The notes: generated from the sequence alone by a model not told the origin. A DNA stretch of 64,000 bases from Pedobacter sp. (GCF_031119335.1 NZ_JAVHXT010000004.1:232774-296773); one strand, 5' to 3'; numbered from the stretch's first letter, positions 9,317 to 19,455 are shown. Translations and numbers: made by a program.

Positions 9317-10498
9317 CTAATTCCCCAATTGTTTCAATGCAATGTAGGCCATTAAACCTGTTGAGGTTTTCAAAGCATCCTCATCAATATCGAACTTTGG
9401 TGTATGCACTGAGTGCATGGTATCCTTTGCAGCATTTCCGGTACCCAAACGATAAAAACAAGCATTAGTTGCCTGCGAATAGTACGCAAAATCTTCGGCC
9501 GCCATCCAAATATCTAAATCTACAACGTTTTCTGCACCCAAATAGTCTTGTGCCAGTGCTTTCGCATTATTTGTTAGCTTCTCTTCATTAATTAAGAAAG
9601 GATAACCTCTGTGGATATCAAAATGACAGCTACCGCCCATGCTTTCTGCAATCCCTTCTGCCATTTTTTTCATCAAACGGTGTGCTTCGTTTCTCCAGTC
9701 TTCGTTTAAGGTTCTAAAAGTACCTTCCAACTTTACTTCGTTAGGGATGATGTTGGTAGCGCCTTGTGCATTTACTTTTCCAAAAGAAAGCACAGAAGGC
9801 AAGCGAGGGTCTGCATTGCGACTTACAATTTGCTGTAACGCCACAATGATATGTGCGGTAATCACTACCGGATCTATATTTTGATGAGGCTGTGCTCCGT
9901 GCCCACCTTTTCCAGTTACAGTTACGTAAAGTTCATCAGTTGAGGCCATGTAAATTCCCGAACGGAAACCAACTTTACCTACTTCCATCATTGGTAACAC
10001 GTGCTGACCAACCATAGCATGCGGTTTTGGGTTTTCTAACACACCTTCTTTAATCATGATGCTGGCACCACCTGGTAATAGCTCTTCTGCTGGCTGAAAA
10101 ACCAGCTTGATTGTACCACCAAATTCTTCTTTCAATTGGTTAAGGATATATGCAGTACCTAGTAATGAAGAGGTATGTACATCGTGACCACAAGCATGCA
10201 TTACACCTTCGTTTTTCGATTTGTAGGGCTTGTTACTGTCTTCCATAATGGGCAAAGCATCCATATCGGCACGCAAAGCGATGACTTGCTCTGATGCTTT
10301 TGCACCCGTAATTAAACCAACTACGCCCGTGTTGGCCATTTCTGTAAACGGAATACCCCAGCTAGTGAGTTTATCTTTTACAAACTTTGACGTTTCGTAT
10401 TCGTGAAAAGAAAGCTCTGGGTTGGCGTGTATATGTTGACGAAAACCTACCACTTCATTAAAAATTTGAGCTGCTAGGTCTTGTATTTTTTGTTTCAT
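9317..10498 (-). CDS. M20 family metal-dependent amidohydrolase
   Basis: The sequence fits the M20D amidohydrolases (N-acyl-L-amino-acid amidohydrolase / hippurate hydrolase / IAA-amino acid hydrolase group), which split amide bonds of acylated amino acids. Visible landmarks: RQHIHANPELSFHEYET near the N-terminus, ALRADMDALPI, HACGHDVHTS (C103, H105 as metal ligands), FQPAEELLPGGAS, and the dimerisation-domain entry GKGGHGAQPHQNIDPV. The length of 393 aa is typical, and no signal peptide is seen, so it is cytoplasmic. The exact substrate cannot be read from sequence. Confidence 0.92.
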   Translation of the reverse strand: MKQKIQDLAAQIFNEVVGFRQHIHANPELSFHEYETSKFVKDKLTSWGIPFTEMANTGVVGLITGAKASEQVIALRADMDALPIMEDSNKPYKSKNEGVMHACGHDVHTSSLLGTAYILNQLKEEFGGTIKLVFQPAEELLPGGASIMIKEGVLENPKPHAMVGQHVLPMMEVGKVGFRSGIYMASTDELYVTVTGKGGHGAQPHQNIDPVVITAHIIVALQQIVSRNADPRLPSVLSFGKVNAQGATNIIPNEVKLEGTFRTLNEDWRNEAHRLMKKMAEGIAESMGGSCHFDIHRGYPFLINEEKLTNNAKALAQDYLGAENVVDLDIWMAAEDFAYYSQATNACFYRLGTGNAAKDTMHSVHTPKFDIDEDALKTSTGLMAYIALKQLGN

Positions 10499-10592
10499 GT
10501 TTGGTTGTTGTTGAAAGGTTGGAATGTTAAAAGTTGGAAAGTTGCTTATTCAATCATTCAAAATTCAATCATTCAATCATAATTAAACTCTA

Positions 10593-11018
10593 CTATTCTA
10601 AAATTGGTGCGTTTATCTTTTCTCTAAAAATAAACAATGTTGGATAGTTTGGCCGCAGTTCGTTCATAAACTTTTGTGCTTCCAATCTTGTCCTGTAATC
10701 GCCAACCCTTAAGTAATAGTTGGGTTCTTTATATGTGATGTATGTATTGAGCTTTGGGTAACTAGATTTGAATTGAGCCTGTTGTGAAAAAACTTCTCTC
10801 CTATCTGATCCATAGTAAATTTGCACTCGATAACCCATTGATGACACAATAGTAGAACCTGTTGGGTTGGTTGCAGTTGGCCTTGCTCTGTTAAGTTCAA
10901 TTCGTTTTGCAATCAAACTGTCTATCAAAGGGTCTTGCACTACAATTACCTCTCCTTTGGTTTGGGCAAAGGATGCACAGGTTATGAAAAAAAAGGAAAA
11001 TAAAAATATAATTCTCAT
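10593..11018 (-). CDS. Exported SPOR-domain protein
   Basis: The ATG at 11018 gives a 141-aa protein with a clean signal peptide (MRIIFLFSFFFITCASFAQ). The C-terminal ~75 residues form a SPOR domain (GYRVQIYYGSDRREVFSQ ... YYLRVGDYRTRLEAQKFMNEL), which binds denuded septal peptidoglycan. The ORF can be extended 11 codons to a TTG, but that extension is encoded by a GTCATTGCGAGG repeat and is unlikely to be translated. It probably has a role in division or cell-wall remodelling. Confidence 0.88.
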   Translation of the reverse strand: MRIIFLFSFFFITCASFAQTKGEVIVVQDPLIDSLIAKRIELNRARPTATNPTGSTIVSSMGYRVQIYYGSDRREVFSQQAQFKSSYPKLNTYITYKEPNYYLRVGDYRTRLEAQKFMNELRPNYPTLFIFREKINAPILE

Positions 11019-11024
11019 ACTTAA

Positions 11025-11057
11025 AGATTGCCGCGTCGTTCCTCCTCGCAATGACGA
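11025..11057. repeat. GTCATTGCGAGG-family repeat
   Basis: On the minus strand this reads TCGTCATTGCGAGGAGGAAC followed by GACGCGGCAATCT, a single arm of the dispersed family. It abuts the SPOR gene start. Confidence 0.6.
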
Positions 11058-11116
11058 GATGGCTAGTTTGCAAAAATCGGGATTATTGCTGGGCTATACA
11101 AATGTTTAATGTCACA

Positions 11117-11144
11117 TAAAAAAGCCCCGATAAAAATCGAGGCT
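11117..11144 (-). terminator. Intrinsic terminator after secA
   Basis: On the minus strand, AGCCTCGAT (11144-11136) pairs with ATCGGGGCT (11131-11123) across a TTTT loop, then a T run. It lies about 50 nt after the secA stop. Confidence 0.8.
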
Positions 11145-11157
11145 ACAAATATTTTAA

Positions 11158-11188
11158 AACTTACGAAGTTTTAGAAACTTGGTAAGTT
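11158..11188. repeat. AACTTACGAAGTTT hairpin
   Basis: AACTTACGAAGTTT and AAACTTGGTAAGTT pair with one mismatch over 14 bp around a TAG loop, between the secA stop and its terminator. A split copy of the same word occurs at 3144-3225. Confidence 0.6.
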
Positions 11189-11194
11189 TTTAGA

Positions 11195-14100
11195 CTAAGC
11201 ATTCGCTCCGTGGCAGTTTTTAAACTTCTTGCCACTTCCGCATGGGCAAGGTTCGTTTCTACCTACCGTTGCTTCTTTCCTAATTGGTTGCATTGGCTGC
11301 GGTTCTCGGGTATCGCCTACCAAATCCAAATCAGAATGTTGGTCGCCATACTCTTGCTTTGTAGTTTGGAGCTTAGGTAATGGTTTTGGAGCAACAGCTT
11401 CTCTCACCTGCTCTGGCTCTTGCTGCATCGGAATTCCACCCTTAAACAAGAAACTCACCACCTCTTTATTCACAATGCTCAACATGCCTTTAAACAAGTT
11501 GAAAGCCTCCATTTTGTAGATAATTAATGGATCTTTTTGCTCGTAAACTGCGTTTTGTACAGATTGCTTCAACTCATCCATTTCACGCAAATGCTCTTTC
11601 CAGCTATCGTCAATTAAAGCTAAAATGATAGTTTTCTCGAAAGCTTTAGTGATTTCTCTTCCATTGTTATCAATAGCTTTTTTCAGCTCTACCGGAACTT
11701 GTATTTGACGGATACCATCAGTAAATGGCACTACAATTTGCTCAATCATGTCACCTCTATCTTCGAAAACCTGCTTTAAAACTGGCATTGCCTGTGTAAC
11801 AATGGCATCAGATTTACGAGTGTAGAAATTAGTTACTTCTTCGAACAACTTATCAGTTAAATCATGAATTTTCTTGCTGTTAAAATCTTGCTCAGCAATT
11901 TCGGTATCTACAGAGAAGTTTTTAATTACTTCCAGCTTAAAGCCTTCGTAATTGCTGCTTTCTTTGTATTCGGTAACGATATCTTCCGCAACATCGAAAA
12001 TCATGTTGTTCATATCCACATCTAAACGATCGCCAAATAAAGCGTTTCTACGTTTAGCGTAAATTACAGAACGTTGCGAGTTCATCACATCATCGTACTC
12101 TAACAAACGTTTACGAACACCAAAGTTATTTTCTTCTACTTTTTTCTGTGCTCTTTCGATAGAGTTGGTAATCATTGAGTGTTGGATCACCTCTCCTTCT
12201 TCGATACCCATTCTTACCATGATGTTAGAGATACGCTCTGAACCAAACAAACGCATCAAGTTATCTTCTAACGACACGAAGAATTGCGAAGTACCTGGAT
12301 CTCCCTGACGACCAGCACGACCACGTAACTGTCTGTCTACACGACGAGACTCGTGACGCTCTGTACCGATAATTGCCAAACCTCCAGCTTCTTTAACGCC
12401 TGGACCTAACTTGATATCCGTACCACGACCAGCCATGTTGGTAGCAATAGTTACCTGACCTGCCTGACCTGCTTCTGCAACAATATCAGCCTCTCTTTGG
12501 TGCATCTTCGCATTTAACACATTGTGCTTAATACCGCGTAATTTCAACATACGGCTTAGCAACTCAGAAATCTCTACCGAAGTTGTACCCACCAACACTG
12601 GACGACCAGCCTCAGTTAATTTCACGATTTCTTCTGCTACCGCGTTAAACTTCTCTCTTACAGTACGATACACGTAATCTTGGGCATCTATTCTTGAAAT
12701 TACCCTGTTAGTAGGAATTTCTACCACATCTAATTTATAGATAGACCAAAACTCGCCTGCTTCTGTAGTAGCCGTACCCGTCATACCGCAAAGTTTGTGG
12801 TACATACGGAAATAATTCTGTAAAGTAACCGTAGCATAAGTTTGTGAAGCATCTTCTACTTTCACATTTTCTTTAGCCTCAATTGCTTGGTGCAAACCAT
12901 CAGAATAACGACGCCCTTCCATGATACGACCAGTTTGCTCATCTACAATTTTAATCTTGCCTTCGTCAACAATATACTCTACATCATTTTCGAATAAAGT
13001 ATACGCTTTTAACAATTGGTTGATAGAGTGAACACGTTCTGCTTTAACAGCGTAATCACGCATTAAAGCATCTTTCTTCGCAATTTTTTCTTCGCTGCTT
13101 GCGCTAGATTTTTCGATTTCAGCAATTTCTGTACCTACATCTGGCAATACGAAAAAGCTTGGATCTTCACCTTGTTGGGTAATTAATTCGATACCTTTTT
13201 CTGTTAATTCTACTTGGTTATTTTTCTCATCAATATGGAAATACAACTCGGCATCTACTTTAGGCATATTCTTAGACTGATCTGCCATGTAGTGGTTCTC
13301 AGTCTTCAACAAAGTTTGCTTGTTGCTACCTTCACTTAAAAACTTAATTAACGCTTTGTTTTTAGGCAAACCACGGTGGGCACGCAATAAAGCTAAACCA
13401 CCTTCACCCTCTTCTGTACCAACATTACCGCTGTTGATTAAGCTTTTTGCAGAATTTAAAGCAGACTGAACAAAAGTTTTTTGTGCATTTACCAAACGCT
13501 CGATACGAGGTTTCAACTCGTGGAATTCGTGCTGATCTCCAAAAGGAACCGGACCAGAAATAATTAATGGTGTACGAGCATCATCAATTAAAACTGAATC
13601 GACCTCATCTACCATGGCAAAATGCAATTTACGTTGCACCAATTGCTCTGGTGTTTGCGACATATTGTCACGCAGGTAATCGAAACCAAACTCGTTGTTG
13701 GTTCCGTAGGTAATATCTGCTAAATAAGCTTTTCTACGTTCTTCAGAGTTTGGTTGGTGCTTATCGATACAATCTACACTTAAACCGTGGAACTCGAATA
13801 ACGGACCATTCCACTCACTATCACGACGGGCGAGGTAATCGTTCACGGTTACAATGTGTACCCCTTGACCAGCTAAGGCATTCAAATAGGCAGGCAAGGT
13901 ACTTACCAAGGTTTTACCCTCACCAGTAGCCATCTCTGCAATTTTACCACCGTTTAACACCATACCACCAATCAACTGCACATCGTAATGAACCATGTTC
14001 CAAGACACCTCTGTACCAGAAGCATCCCACTTATTGGCCCATAACGCTTTATCGCCAACAATTTTTACATTGCTTTTTCTGGCAGCAATTTCTCTGTCAA

Positions 14101-14500
14101 ACTGTGTAGCGGTTACTTCTAATTGTTCATTTTCGCTTAAACGACGAGAAGTTTCTTTTACTACAGCAAAGGCTTGAGGCAAGATTTCTTTAAGCACTTT
14201 CTCTAACTCTACATTGCGCTCTTTTCCTAAGGCATCTACCTCATCGTAAAGGTTGGTTTTTTCTGCCAAAGAAAGTTCTGGGCTTTCTGCTTGTGTTTTT
14301 AAATCGGCAATTTTTCCATCAATTGCAGCTAAAGCCGAAGCGATAGTTGCCTTAAATTCGATGGTTTTATTTCTCAGTTCATCATTATTTAATGATGTTA
14401 ATTTTGCATATTCTTCGTTGATCTGGGCAACGATTGGCTGTAATGCCTTGATATCTCTTTCTGATTTGCTTCCAAATATCTTAGCTAAAAATCCTAACAT
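11195..14500 (-). CDS. secA: Preprotein translocase ATPase SecA
   Basis: SecA drives proteins through SecYEG. Recognisable parts are the N-terminal [16 protein letters not shown], the Walker region [92 protein letters not shown] and the C-terminal zinc motif [17 protein letters not shown]. At 1101 aa it is about 200 residues longer than E. coli SecA. The main insertion follows ARTPLIISG (roughly residues 320-490), as is common in Bacteroidota. It starts at an ATG, and no gene lies directly upstream on the same strand. Confidence 0.98.
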   Translation of the reverse strand: MLGFLAKIFGSKSERDIKALQPIVAQINEEYAKLTSLNNDELRNKTIEFKATIASALAAIDGKIADLKTQAESPELSLAEKTNLYDEVDALGKERNVELEKVLKEILPQAFAVVKETSRRLSENEQLEVTATQFDREIAARKSNVKIVGDKALWANKWDASGTEVSWNMVHYDVQLIGGMVLNGGKIAEMATGEGKTLVSTLPAYLNALAGQGVHIVTVNDYLARRDSEWNGPLFEFHGLSVDCIDKHQPNSEERRKAYLADITYGTNNEFGFDYLRDNMSQTPEQLVQRKLHFAMVDEVDSVLIDDARTPLIISGPVPFGDQHEFHELKPRIERLVNAQKTFVQSALNSAKSLINSGNVGTEEGEGGLALLRAHRGLPKNKALIKFLSEGSNKQTLLKTENHYMADQSKNMPKVDAELYFHIDEKNNQVELTEKGIELITQQGEDPSFFVLPDVGTEIAEIEKSSASSEEKIAKKDALMRDYAVKAERVHSINQLLKAYTLFENDVEYIVDEGKIKIVDEQTGRIMEGRRYSDGLHQAIEAKENVKVEDASQTYATVTLQNYFRMYHKLCGMTGTATTEAGEFWSIYKLDVVEIPTNRVISRIDAQDYVYRTVREKFNAVAEEIVKLTEAGRPVLVGTTSVEISELLSRMLKLRGIKHNVLNAKMHQREADIVAEAGQAGQVTIATNMAGRGTDIKLGPGVKEAGGLAIIGTERHESRRVDRQLRGRAGRQGDPGTSQFFVSLEDNLMRLFGSERISNIMVRMGIEEGEVIQHSMITNSIERAQKKVEENNFGVRKRLLEYDDVMNSQRSVIYAKRRNALFGDRLDVDMNNMIFDVAEDIVTEYKESSNYEGFKLEVIKNFSVDTEIAEQDFNSKKIHDLTDKLFEEVTNFYTRKSDAIVTQAMPVLKQVFEDRGDMIEQIVVPFTDGIRQIQVPVELKKAIDNNGREITKAFEKTIILALIDDSWKEHLREMDELKQSVQNAVYEQKDPLIIYKMEAFNLFKGMLSIVNKEVVSFLFKGGIPMQQEPEQVREAVAPKPLPKLQTTKQEYGDQHSDLDLVGDTREPQPMQPIRKEATVGRNEPCPCGSGKKFKNCHGANA

Positions 14501-14603
14501 TTTATTGGTATTGTTTATTGTTAAATTGTTCTGTTGTTAAATTGTTGGATAAGCTTAAAATTGACTAATTGTTTCCAATAACGCCTATTTTGTGTAACCA
14601 ACA

Positions 14604-14634
14604 CTCGTAATTCGTAAATCCGAAATCGTAAATT
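14604..14634. repeat. TTCGTAAATCnnAAATCGTAAAT repeat
   Basis: CTCGTAATTCGTAAATC followed by CGAAATCGTAAATT lies upstream of secA. A close copy sits at 38145-38177 just before groEL. The sequence is low-complexity and non-coding, with no function assigned. Confidence 0.5.
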
Positions 14635-14717
14635 AATTGGCAACAACCAAGCCATAGCATTATCACATGACAACTTGGCTTTGTACTCAAATTAATTTCT
14701 TTGAAATTGGAAATTTG

Positions 14718-14745
14718 CTAACACCCCTTTAGGGGTTGGGGTTTA
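14718..14745 (-). repeat. TAA-ACCCC palindromic 3' element
   Basis: On the minus strand the stop TAA of the 100-aa gene runs directly into ACCCCAACCCCTAAAGGGGT. ACCCCT/AGGGGT form a 6-bp stem with a 2-nt loop. It is one of five such elements that begin at a stop codon in this window. Confidence 0.65.
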
Positions 14746-15045
14746 TGGACTATTGTTTCGAGGATTATCCAGTTCAGCGGCATAAAGCAACGGCTGATCG
14801 GCGATGTTATATTTTGAGCAATTTTTATTGGATATTACCCCAATAGCACTCAACTGATTATTAGAAAGGATAAAATGAGGGAGATCTTGTAAATCTTGTA
14901 TAGAGCGTATAGAAGTTTGCTCAGAAGTAGTTTGCGCTTTGGCACAATATCTTTCCGTTAAATAGCGCAGCCCATCCACACGGTCGGCTTTTGCCAAGTG
15001 CGAAAGGCTAAAAAACACTAAAGATATGGTAACCAGATGCCTCAT
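14743..15045 (-). CDS. Small exported protein of unknown function
   Basis: This 100-aa protein has a probable signal peptide (MRHLVTISLVFFSLSHLAKA). The rest (Y/C/S/N-rich, two Cys) matches nothing I recognise. Its stop codon adjoins a CCCCT palindrome, as for several certain genes here, which supports its being real. It is divergent from the LytTR regulator with a 258-nt gap; a GTTCCG-cataa-CGGAAAAC mini-hairpin at about 15252 is the only structure noticed there. Confidence 0.55.
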   Translation of the reverse strand: MRHLVTISLVFFSLSHLAKADRVDGLRYLTERYCAKAQTTSEQTSIRSIQDLQDLPHFILSNNQLSAIGVISNKNCSKYNIADQPLLYAAELDNPRNNSP

Positions 15046-15303
15046 TGTTGCGGCAAATCTAGTTTTATTCTTTTATAAACCGAAATTTGATTTACCATCG
15101 AATTCTCTTTTAATAACGACTAAGTAAATGGACTCTAAAAGTTTATCGAACAAAAACAAGAGCCACTTGTTTGGTGTATTTGATATAAAATGTATTAAGA
15201 ATAGCAAAAAACATCTTAAAGTAGTAATTTGGCAAGCAACCTTCGTAGTTCCGCATAACGGAAAACATCAATTTTAAGACTAGTAACTATTTTATTTGGC
15301 GTA

Positions 15304-16008
15304 ATGGAAAAATTAAGATGTGTAGCAATAGATGATGATCCTTTAGCTTTGGGTTTAACTAAAAACCATATCGAAGCTATCGAAAACCTCACTTTGCTTT
15401 GCGTATTTGAAGATGCCATTGCCGCAGTGGAGTACTTGAGCCGAAACACTGTAGATTTACTTTTTTTAGATGTAGATATGCCCGAGGTGTCTGGAATAGA
15501 ACTATATCATTCGCTTGCCGTAAAACCGATGGTTATTTTCACTACAGCCCACAAAGGTTTTGCTTTTGAAGGCTTCGAGCTTAACGCAATTGACTATTTA
15601 CTGAAACCTATAGACTTGCCAAGGTTTAAGAAAGCAGTACAAAAAGCATTAGATTTTCAAGGTTACAAAAACCAAAAGGATACTGATGCGCCTAATGAAC
15701 ACCTTTTTGTTTATTCAGAATATAAACTGATCAAAATAGAGGTTAGAGAAATTGTTTATTTAGAGAGCATGGAAGATTATGTAAAAATTCACCTCAACAA
15801 TGGCAAAATGATTTTAACCTTAACAACCTTAAAAAAGGTGATAGACAAACTTCCGGCAGGTAAATTTAAAAGGATACACCGCAGTTATGTAGTTGCCGTT
15901 AAAGAAGTACAATCTGTTGCCAACAGAAAAGCGCAGTTGAGCAATGGAACCATGCTGCCAATTAGCGATTCTTATGCTTCTTTCGTAGATGAATGGAAAA
16001 ACGCTTAA
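15304..16008 (+). CDS. LytTR-family response regulator
   Basis: The N-terminus is a receiver domain: acidic pocket D10-D12, phospho-acceptor D56 in LLFLDVDMPEVSG, T80/T81 and K101 in YLLKPID. The C-terminus (~135-234) is a LytTR DNA-binding domain (VREIVYLESMEDYVKIHL ... GKFKRIHRSYVVAV). No histidine kinase is next to it, so it is orphaned within this window. A TTTATTTG sequence (15291-15298, one mismatch to the -7 box) lies 5 nt before the ATG. Its targets may include the two genes downstream, but nothing in the sequence proves this. Confidence 0.93.
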   Translation: MEKLRCVAIDDDPLALGLTKNHIEAIENLTLLCVFEDAIAAVEYLSRNTVDLLFLDVDMPEVSGIELYHSLAVKPMVIFTTAHKGFAFEGFELNAIDYLLKPIDLPRFKKAVQKALDFQGYKNQKDTDAPNEHLFVYSEYKLIKIEVREIVYLESMEDYVKIHLNNGKMILTLTTLKKVIDKLPAGKFKRIHRSYVVAVKEVQSVANRKAQLSNGTMLPISDSYASFVDEWKNA

Positions 16009-16126
16009 ATCGAATACAACTATTACGAATACTCCTATCGGTACAAAGTAACCATTAACCGATACATCCTTTCTACGGCTAATTATTCGGCCCATATTTG
16101 ACAAGTGTTTTACCAACCTTGTTATT

Positions 16127-16411
16127 ATGGAAAGAAAGAATTTATCAAGCAGTCAATTCATCTCCTCGCTAGCTGCTAAAAGAAGATTAACATCGCTATG
16201 CGGAATTCTACTTGTCGTTTCAATTATTTTTGCAAGCAATGCCATTGACGTTAGCGCTCATACCGAAAACAATTTGAACGCATCTAAAGATTTAACTTTT
16301 AAAGGCATCATCCTAACTCTAAACGTGGTTTTCCTATTTGCATTTTTGGCAAGCACACTATCCATCATCAAAAACGAAGACAATAACCAGAACAAAAACT
16401 TCATTAACTAA
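16127..16411 (+). CDS. Small two-pass membrane protein, unknown
   Basis: The 94 residues contain two hydrophobic helices (about 25-45 and 60-80) and a polar Asn/Lys-rich tail. I know no family for it. A near -7 box, CATATTTG (16093-16100), precedes the ATG by 26 nt. It sits between the LytTR regulator and the pirin-like gene, 26 nt from the latter, so it may share an mRNA with it. Confidence 0.6.
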   Translation: MERKNLSSSQFISSLAAKRRLTSLCGILLVVSIIFASNAIDVSAHTENNLNASKDLTFKGIILTLNVVFLFAFLASTLSIIKNEDNNQNKNFIN

Positions 16412-16437
16412 CTCTCAAATAAAAAATAAAAACAAAA

Positions 16438-17145
16438 ATGAATACCATTTCTCAGGGTAAAATATTCCTCTCAAACCAGAGAAGCATTATCGAAAGCGAC
16501 AGAATTAAACGATACAGCACCTTTAATTTCGAAGGCTTCCAAAATCCGGCGAAGGAAGCTGTAGGCAATCTATATGCAATTCACGATGATACACTAAACC
16601 CAAATTCAGACTTTAACTTCTACACCCGTCAGCAAGGCTATATCTTCATTGTACCAATAAGCGGCAACATCAGCTATATAGACGAACAGAAAAACGAAAC
16701 ACTGGTTGAAGTTGGAAAAAGTTTGTTAGTGTACCTAGACAAAAACGCATACATTCAATTAAAAAATCGATACCAGAAAGAAACCATCAACTATTTGATG
16801 ATAGCTTTAAGTAGTGACGAAATACCTCAGCGTTCATTAACGGTTTCAAACATTGATTTATCTCAAGTCAATCATTTACAAACTATCACATCAGCATCTT
16901 TAACTTTTAAAATTGGCATTGGCCGATATAAAAATAGTGGAAACACCAAATACGTAGTTAATTCTATTTCAACATTGTATTGCTTTGTTTTAGCGGGCAG
17001 CTTCGAAATTGATGGACGGATGCTGAACGACCGCGACGGCATTGCTTTGTCTGCCACAGAAAAAATTGAAATTGAAGCACTAAGTGATAACGGACTGCTG
17101 CTTACTATAGAACTTTTACCCAAAACAAGCTACATCTTATTTTAG
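16438..17145 (+). CDS. Degenerate pirin-like bicupin
   Basis: The layout resembles Bacteroidota pirin-family proteins (quercetinase-like bicupins). An N-terminal half has GNLYAIHDDTLNPNS and a G-x-I-S-Y-D beta strand series. A C-terminal half has FVLAGSFEIDGRMLNDRDGIALSATEKIEIEALSDNGLLLTIEL, close to the pirin C-terminal cupin. The metal-binding HxH and following Glu of true pirins are not visible; the N-terminal cupin has FNFYTRQQGY where HPHRGFE would be expected. Enzymatic activity is therefore doubtful and it may be a regulatory or binding protein. Assignment by pattern only. Confidence 0.6.
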   Translation: MNTISQGKIFLSNQRSIIESDRIKRYSTFNFEGFQNPAKEAVGNLYAIHDDTLNPNSDFNFYTRQQGYIFIVPISGNISYIDEQKNETLVEVGKSLLVYLDKNAYIQLKNRYQKETINYLMIALSSDEIPQRSLTVSNIDLSQVNHLQTITSASLTFKIGIGRYKNSGNTKYVVNSISTLYCFVLAGSFEIDGRMLNDRDGIALSATEKIEIEALSDNGLLLTIELLPKTSYILF

Positions 17146-17174
17146 ATTTTATCACTTAGGTAAGCAGAAAGCAA

Positions 17175-17182
17175 TATCTTTG
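17175..17182 (+). promoter_or_regulatory. -7 box TATCTTTG of purD, leaderless layout
   Basis: A perfect TAnnTTTG ends 4 nt before the purD ATG at 17187. Transcription would start at or beside the A of the start codon. Confidence 0.6.
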
Positions 17183-17186
17183 CTGT

Positions 17187-18458
17187 ATGAATATCTTACT
17201 TATCGGTTCTGGCGGAAGAGAGTGTGCTTTTGCCTGGAAACTAAGCCAATCTGAAAAATGCACTAACCTTTTTATTGCGCCTGGAAATGCTGGCACAGCA
17301 AACTACGGCAAGAATGTAAACATCAATCCAAACGATTTTGAAGCGGTAAAAGCGCTTGCTTTAAAAGAACAGGTAGATTTATTGGTTGTTGGCCCCGAAG
17401 AGCCTTTGGTTTTAGGTATTCATGATTTTTTTGCTAACGACGAAGCGGTGGCACATATTCCTGTAATTGGACCTAAAAAAGAAGGTGCAATTTTAGAAGG
17501 CAGCAAGGATTTCTCTAAGCAGTTTATGGAGCGCCATAACATCCCTACGGCAAAATCAAAATCTTTCACCAACGAGACCTTACAGGAAGGACTAGCGTAT
17601 CTAGCTAATCATGCAACTCCAATTGTTTTAAAAGCAGACGGACTAGCGGCGGGAAAAGGGGTACTGATTATTGATAACAATAAAGAAGCACAAGACGAGC
17701 TGCAATTAATGTTAGGTGGAAAATTCGGAAACGCAGGTTCTACGGTAATTGTTGAAGAGTTTTTAACGGGCATTGAACTTTCTGTTTTCGTATTAAGTGA
17801 TGGCAAAGATTACGTGATTTTACCAGAAGCAAAAGATTACAAACGTATTGGCCAAGGTGACACTGGATTAAATACTGGCGGCATGGGTTCTGTATCTCCA
17901 GTTCCTTTTGCTAATGCAGAATTTCTAAATAAAATTGAAGAACGCATCATTAAACCAACCGTAAATGGTTTGGCTAGCGAGGGCATAGATTATACAGGTT
18001 TTATTTTCTTCGGATTGATCAAAGTGGGCGAAGAGCCTTATGTGATCGAATACAATGCTCGTATGGGCGATCCAGAAACTGAAAGCGTTCTATTGAGAAT
18101 TGAAAATGATTTGGTTGAACTTTTCTTAGCCACTGCAAATAAACAACTAGGCAATTACGAAATCAAGATCAGTCCTAAAAATGCGGCTACAGTAGTTATT
18201 GTTGCTGGCGGATATCCTGGCGAATACGAAAAAGGAAAAGCTATTTCAGGTTTAGAAAATATTAGAGATTCTTACGCTTTTCATGCGGGTACTGCCCTAG
18301 AAGGTGGAATTGTGAAAACTAACGGCGGCAGAGTATTAGCCATTAGCAGTGTAAAAGATACGCAGTTTGAAGCCCTACAATGTGCCACTGCAGATGCGGC
18401 AAGAATTTATTTCGATGGTAAATATTTCCGCGAAGACATTGGCTTCGACCTCATTTAA
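17187..18458 (+). CDS. purD: Phosphoribosylamine--glycine ligase
   Basis: GAR synthetase performs the second step of purine synthesis, joining phosphoribosylamine and glycine with ATP. Motifs: MNILLIGSGGRECAFAWKL at the N-terminus, FIAPGNAGT, VVGPEEPLV, the ATP-grasp stretch KADGLAAGKGV, and YIEYNARMGDPETE-like VIEYNARMGDPETESVL. The length of 423 aa is usual. The start codon is fixed by the N-terminal Rossmann strand. It has its own promoter and terminator, so it is probably monocistronic. Confidence 0.97.
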   Translation: MNILLIGSGGRECAFAWKLSQSEKCTNLFIAPGNAGTANYGKNVNINPNDFEAVKALALKEQVDLLVVGPEEPLVLGIHDFFANDEAVAHIPVIGPKKEGAILEGSKDFSKQFMERHNIPTAKSKSFTNETLQEGLAYLANHATPIVLKADGLAAGKGVLIIDNNKEAQDELQLMLGGKFGNAGSTVIVEEFLTGIELSVFVLSDGKDYVILPEAKDYKRIGQGDTGLNTGGMGSVSPVPFANAEFLNKIEERIIKPTVNGLASEGIDYTGFIFFGLIKVGEEPYVIEYNARMGDPETESVLLRIENDLVELFLATANKQLGNYEIKISPKNAATVVIVAGGYPGEYEKGKAISGLENIRDSYAFHAGTALEGGIVKTNGGRVLAISSVKDTQFEALQCATADAARIYFDGKYFREDIGFDLI

Positions 18459-18506
18459 TCTCAAATCGAGGTAAAAATTTCTCACTTATCAACATTTATT
18501 CGTAAA

Positions 18507-18520
18507 CTTGTAATTACAAG
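18507..18520. promoter_or_regulatory. Perfect 14-bp palindrome CTTGTAATTACAAG
   Basis: It sits between purD and its terminator. It could be an operator or part of the 3' UTR structure; no partner site was found. Confidence 0.35.
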
Positions 18521-18534
18521 GTGCGATTATCCAC

Positions 18535-18577
18535 ATCCCGACTAGCACTATTACAATAGTTCTGGTCGGGATTTTTA
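18535..18577 (+). terminator. Intrinsic terminator after purD
   Basis: ATCCCGACT pairs with TGGTCGGGAT's 9-nt core (18535-18543 with 18564-18572). A second inner stem ACTATT/AATAGT stacks inside, and T5 follows. Confidence 0.75.
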
Positions 18578-18645
18578 ACATCATAAAACCTATAGTGGTT
18601 AATTGGCATATTTTTTTGTTAATAACAGAACCAATAAACTGTAGC

Positions 18646-19377
18646 TTGACTGATAACCGAAATAGTTTCTTTTATGGCGTGATTCTTTTCACGGGCTTGC
18701 TGCTGCTTTCTTTATCAGGCTATTCGCAGCAAGAGGAACCTAAAAGAGTTACAGTTGTAGTTACAGCTAAAGAAATTGCCCCGCAAAAGGAGATTATTCA
18801 GGTACCAGCCGATAACTTGCCGAAAGTAGTAAGCAAACCAGCGGCAAAGCAGAAAACAAAAGCTACTGAAATTTCCGAAAAAAGCACTATCGTAAAGCAG
18901 CGCATCAAACCCACAGAAAAAATAGTTGCAGAAACACCTAAGACCACTTTACGAACAAAACCGAAGGTTGAGGCAACGAAAAATATTCCAGTTCAAAAAA
19001 ATAAGCCTGTAGAAGAAACAAAGATTGCTCAAAACAAGCCAGTCGGAGTTAAAGAAACGCAAAAACCAGCTCAGCAACCTATTGAAGACAAGAAGGAAAT
19101 AGAGAAGGCAAAAGAAGAAACTAAATTACCTGATGTTAACGTCACAAAAACCGTAACCCAAGTTGGCGACGAAACCATCACCACAATTAAAGCAGAGAGC
19201 GACAATAAAGAAGTAGCTAAAATTACACACAGCTCTAAAGTAAACTCATTTAGCTACATCTGGATTGGCGCATTCCTTATTGTAGCGGGCTTAGTTTTAG
19301 GATTGCTATTCGGGAAACCAGCGTTTCTGATTTCTTTTGTTGGCGTTGTATTTATTGTTTTAGGGATTGTGATTTAA
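18646..19377 (+). CDS. Exported Lys/Pro/Glu-rich protein with C-terminal membrane hairpin
   Basis: No family is recognised. From the TTG at 18646 the protein would have a signal peptide (NSFFYGVILFTGLLLLSLSGYSQ). A ~150-residue low-complexity region of K, P, E, T and V follows, then two closely spaced hydrophobic helices at the very C-terminus (SYIWIGAFLIVAGLVLGLLF and AFLISFVGVVFIVLGIVI). The ORF also opens at a GTG at 18595, which would bury the signal peptide behind 17 extra residues, so I prefer the TTG. No ATG start is available. The linker could span the periplasm or hold the protein against peptidoglycan; this is a guess. Confidence 0.65.
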   Translation: MTDNRNSFFYGVILFTGLLLLSLSGYSQQEEPKRVTVVVTAKEIAPQKEIIQVPADNLPKVVSKPAAKQKTKATEISEKSTIVKQRIKPTEKIVAETPKTTLRTKPKVEATKNIPVQKNKPVEETKIAQNKPVGVKETQKPAQQPIEDKKEIEKAKEETKLPDVNVTKTVTQVGDETITTIKAESDNKEVAKITHSSKVNSFSYIWIGAFLIVAGLVLGLLFGKPAFLISFVGVVFIVLGIVI

Positions 19378-19393
19378 CTTAAAGACAAAACAT

Positions 19394-19437
19394 AAAAAAA
19401 TCCCCGATCTAGCATGGCCAGATCGGGGATTTTTTTT
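19394..19437. terminator. Strong bidirectional terminator
   Basis: A 17-bp perfect stem (A7-TCCCCGATCT with its complement) around the loop AGCATGGCC has A and T tracts on both sides. It serves the converging genes at 18646 (+) and 19456 (-). Confidence 0.92.
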
Positions 19438-19455
19438 ATGACACCAAGCAGTATT

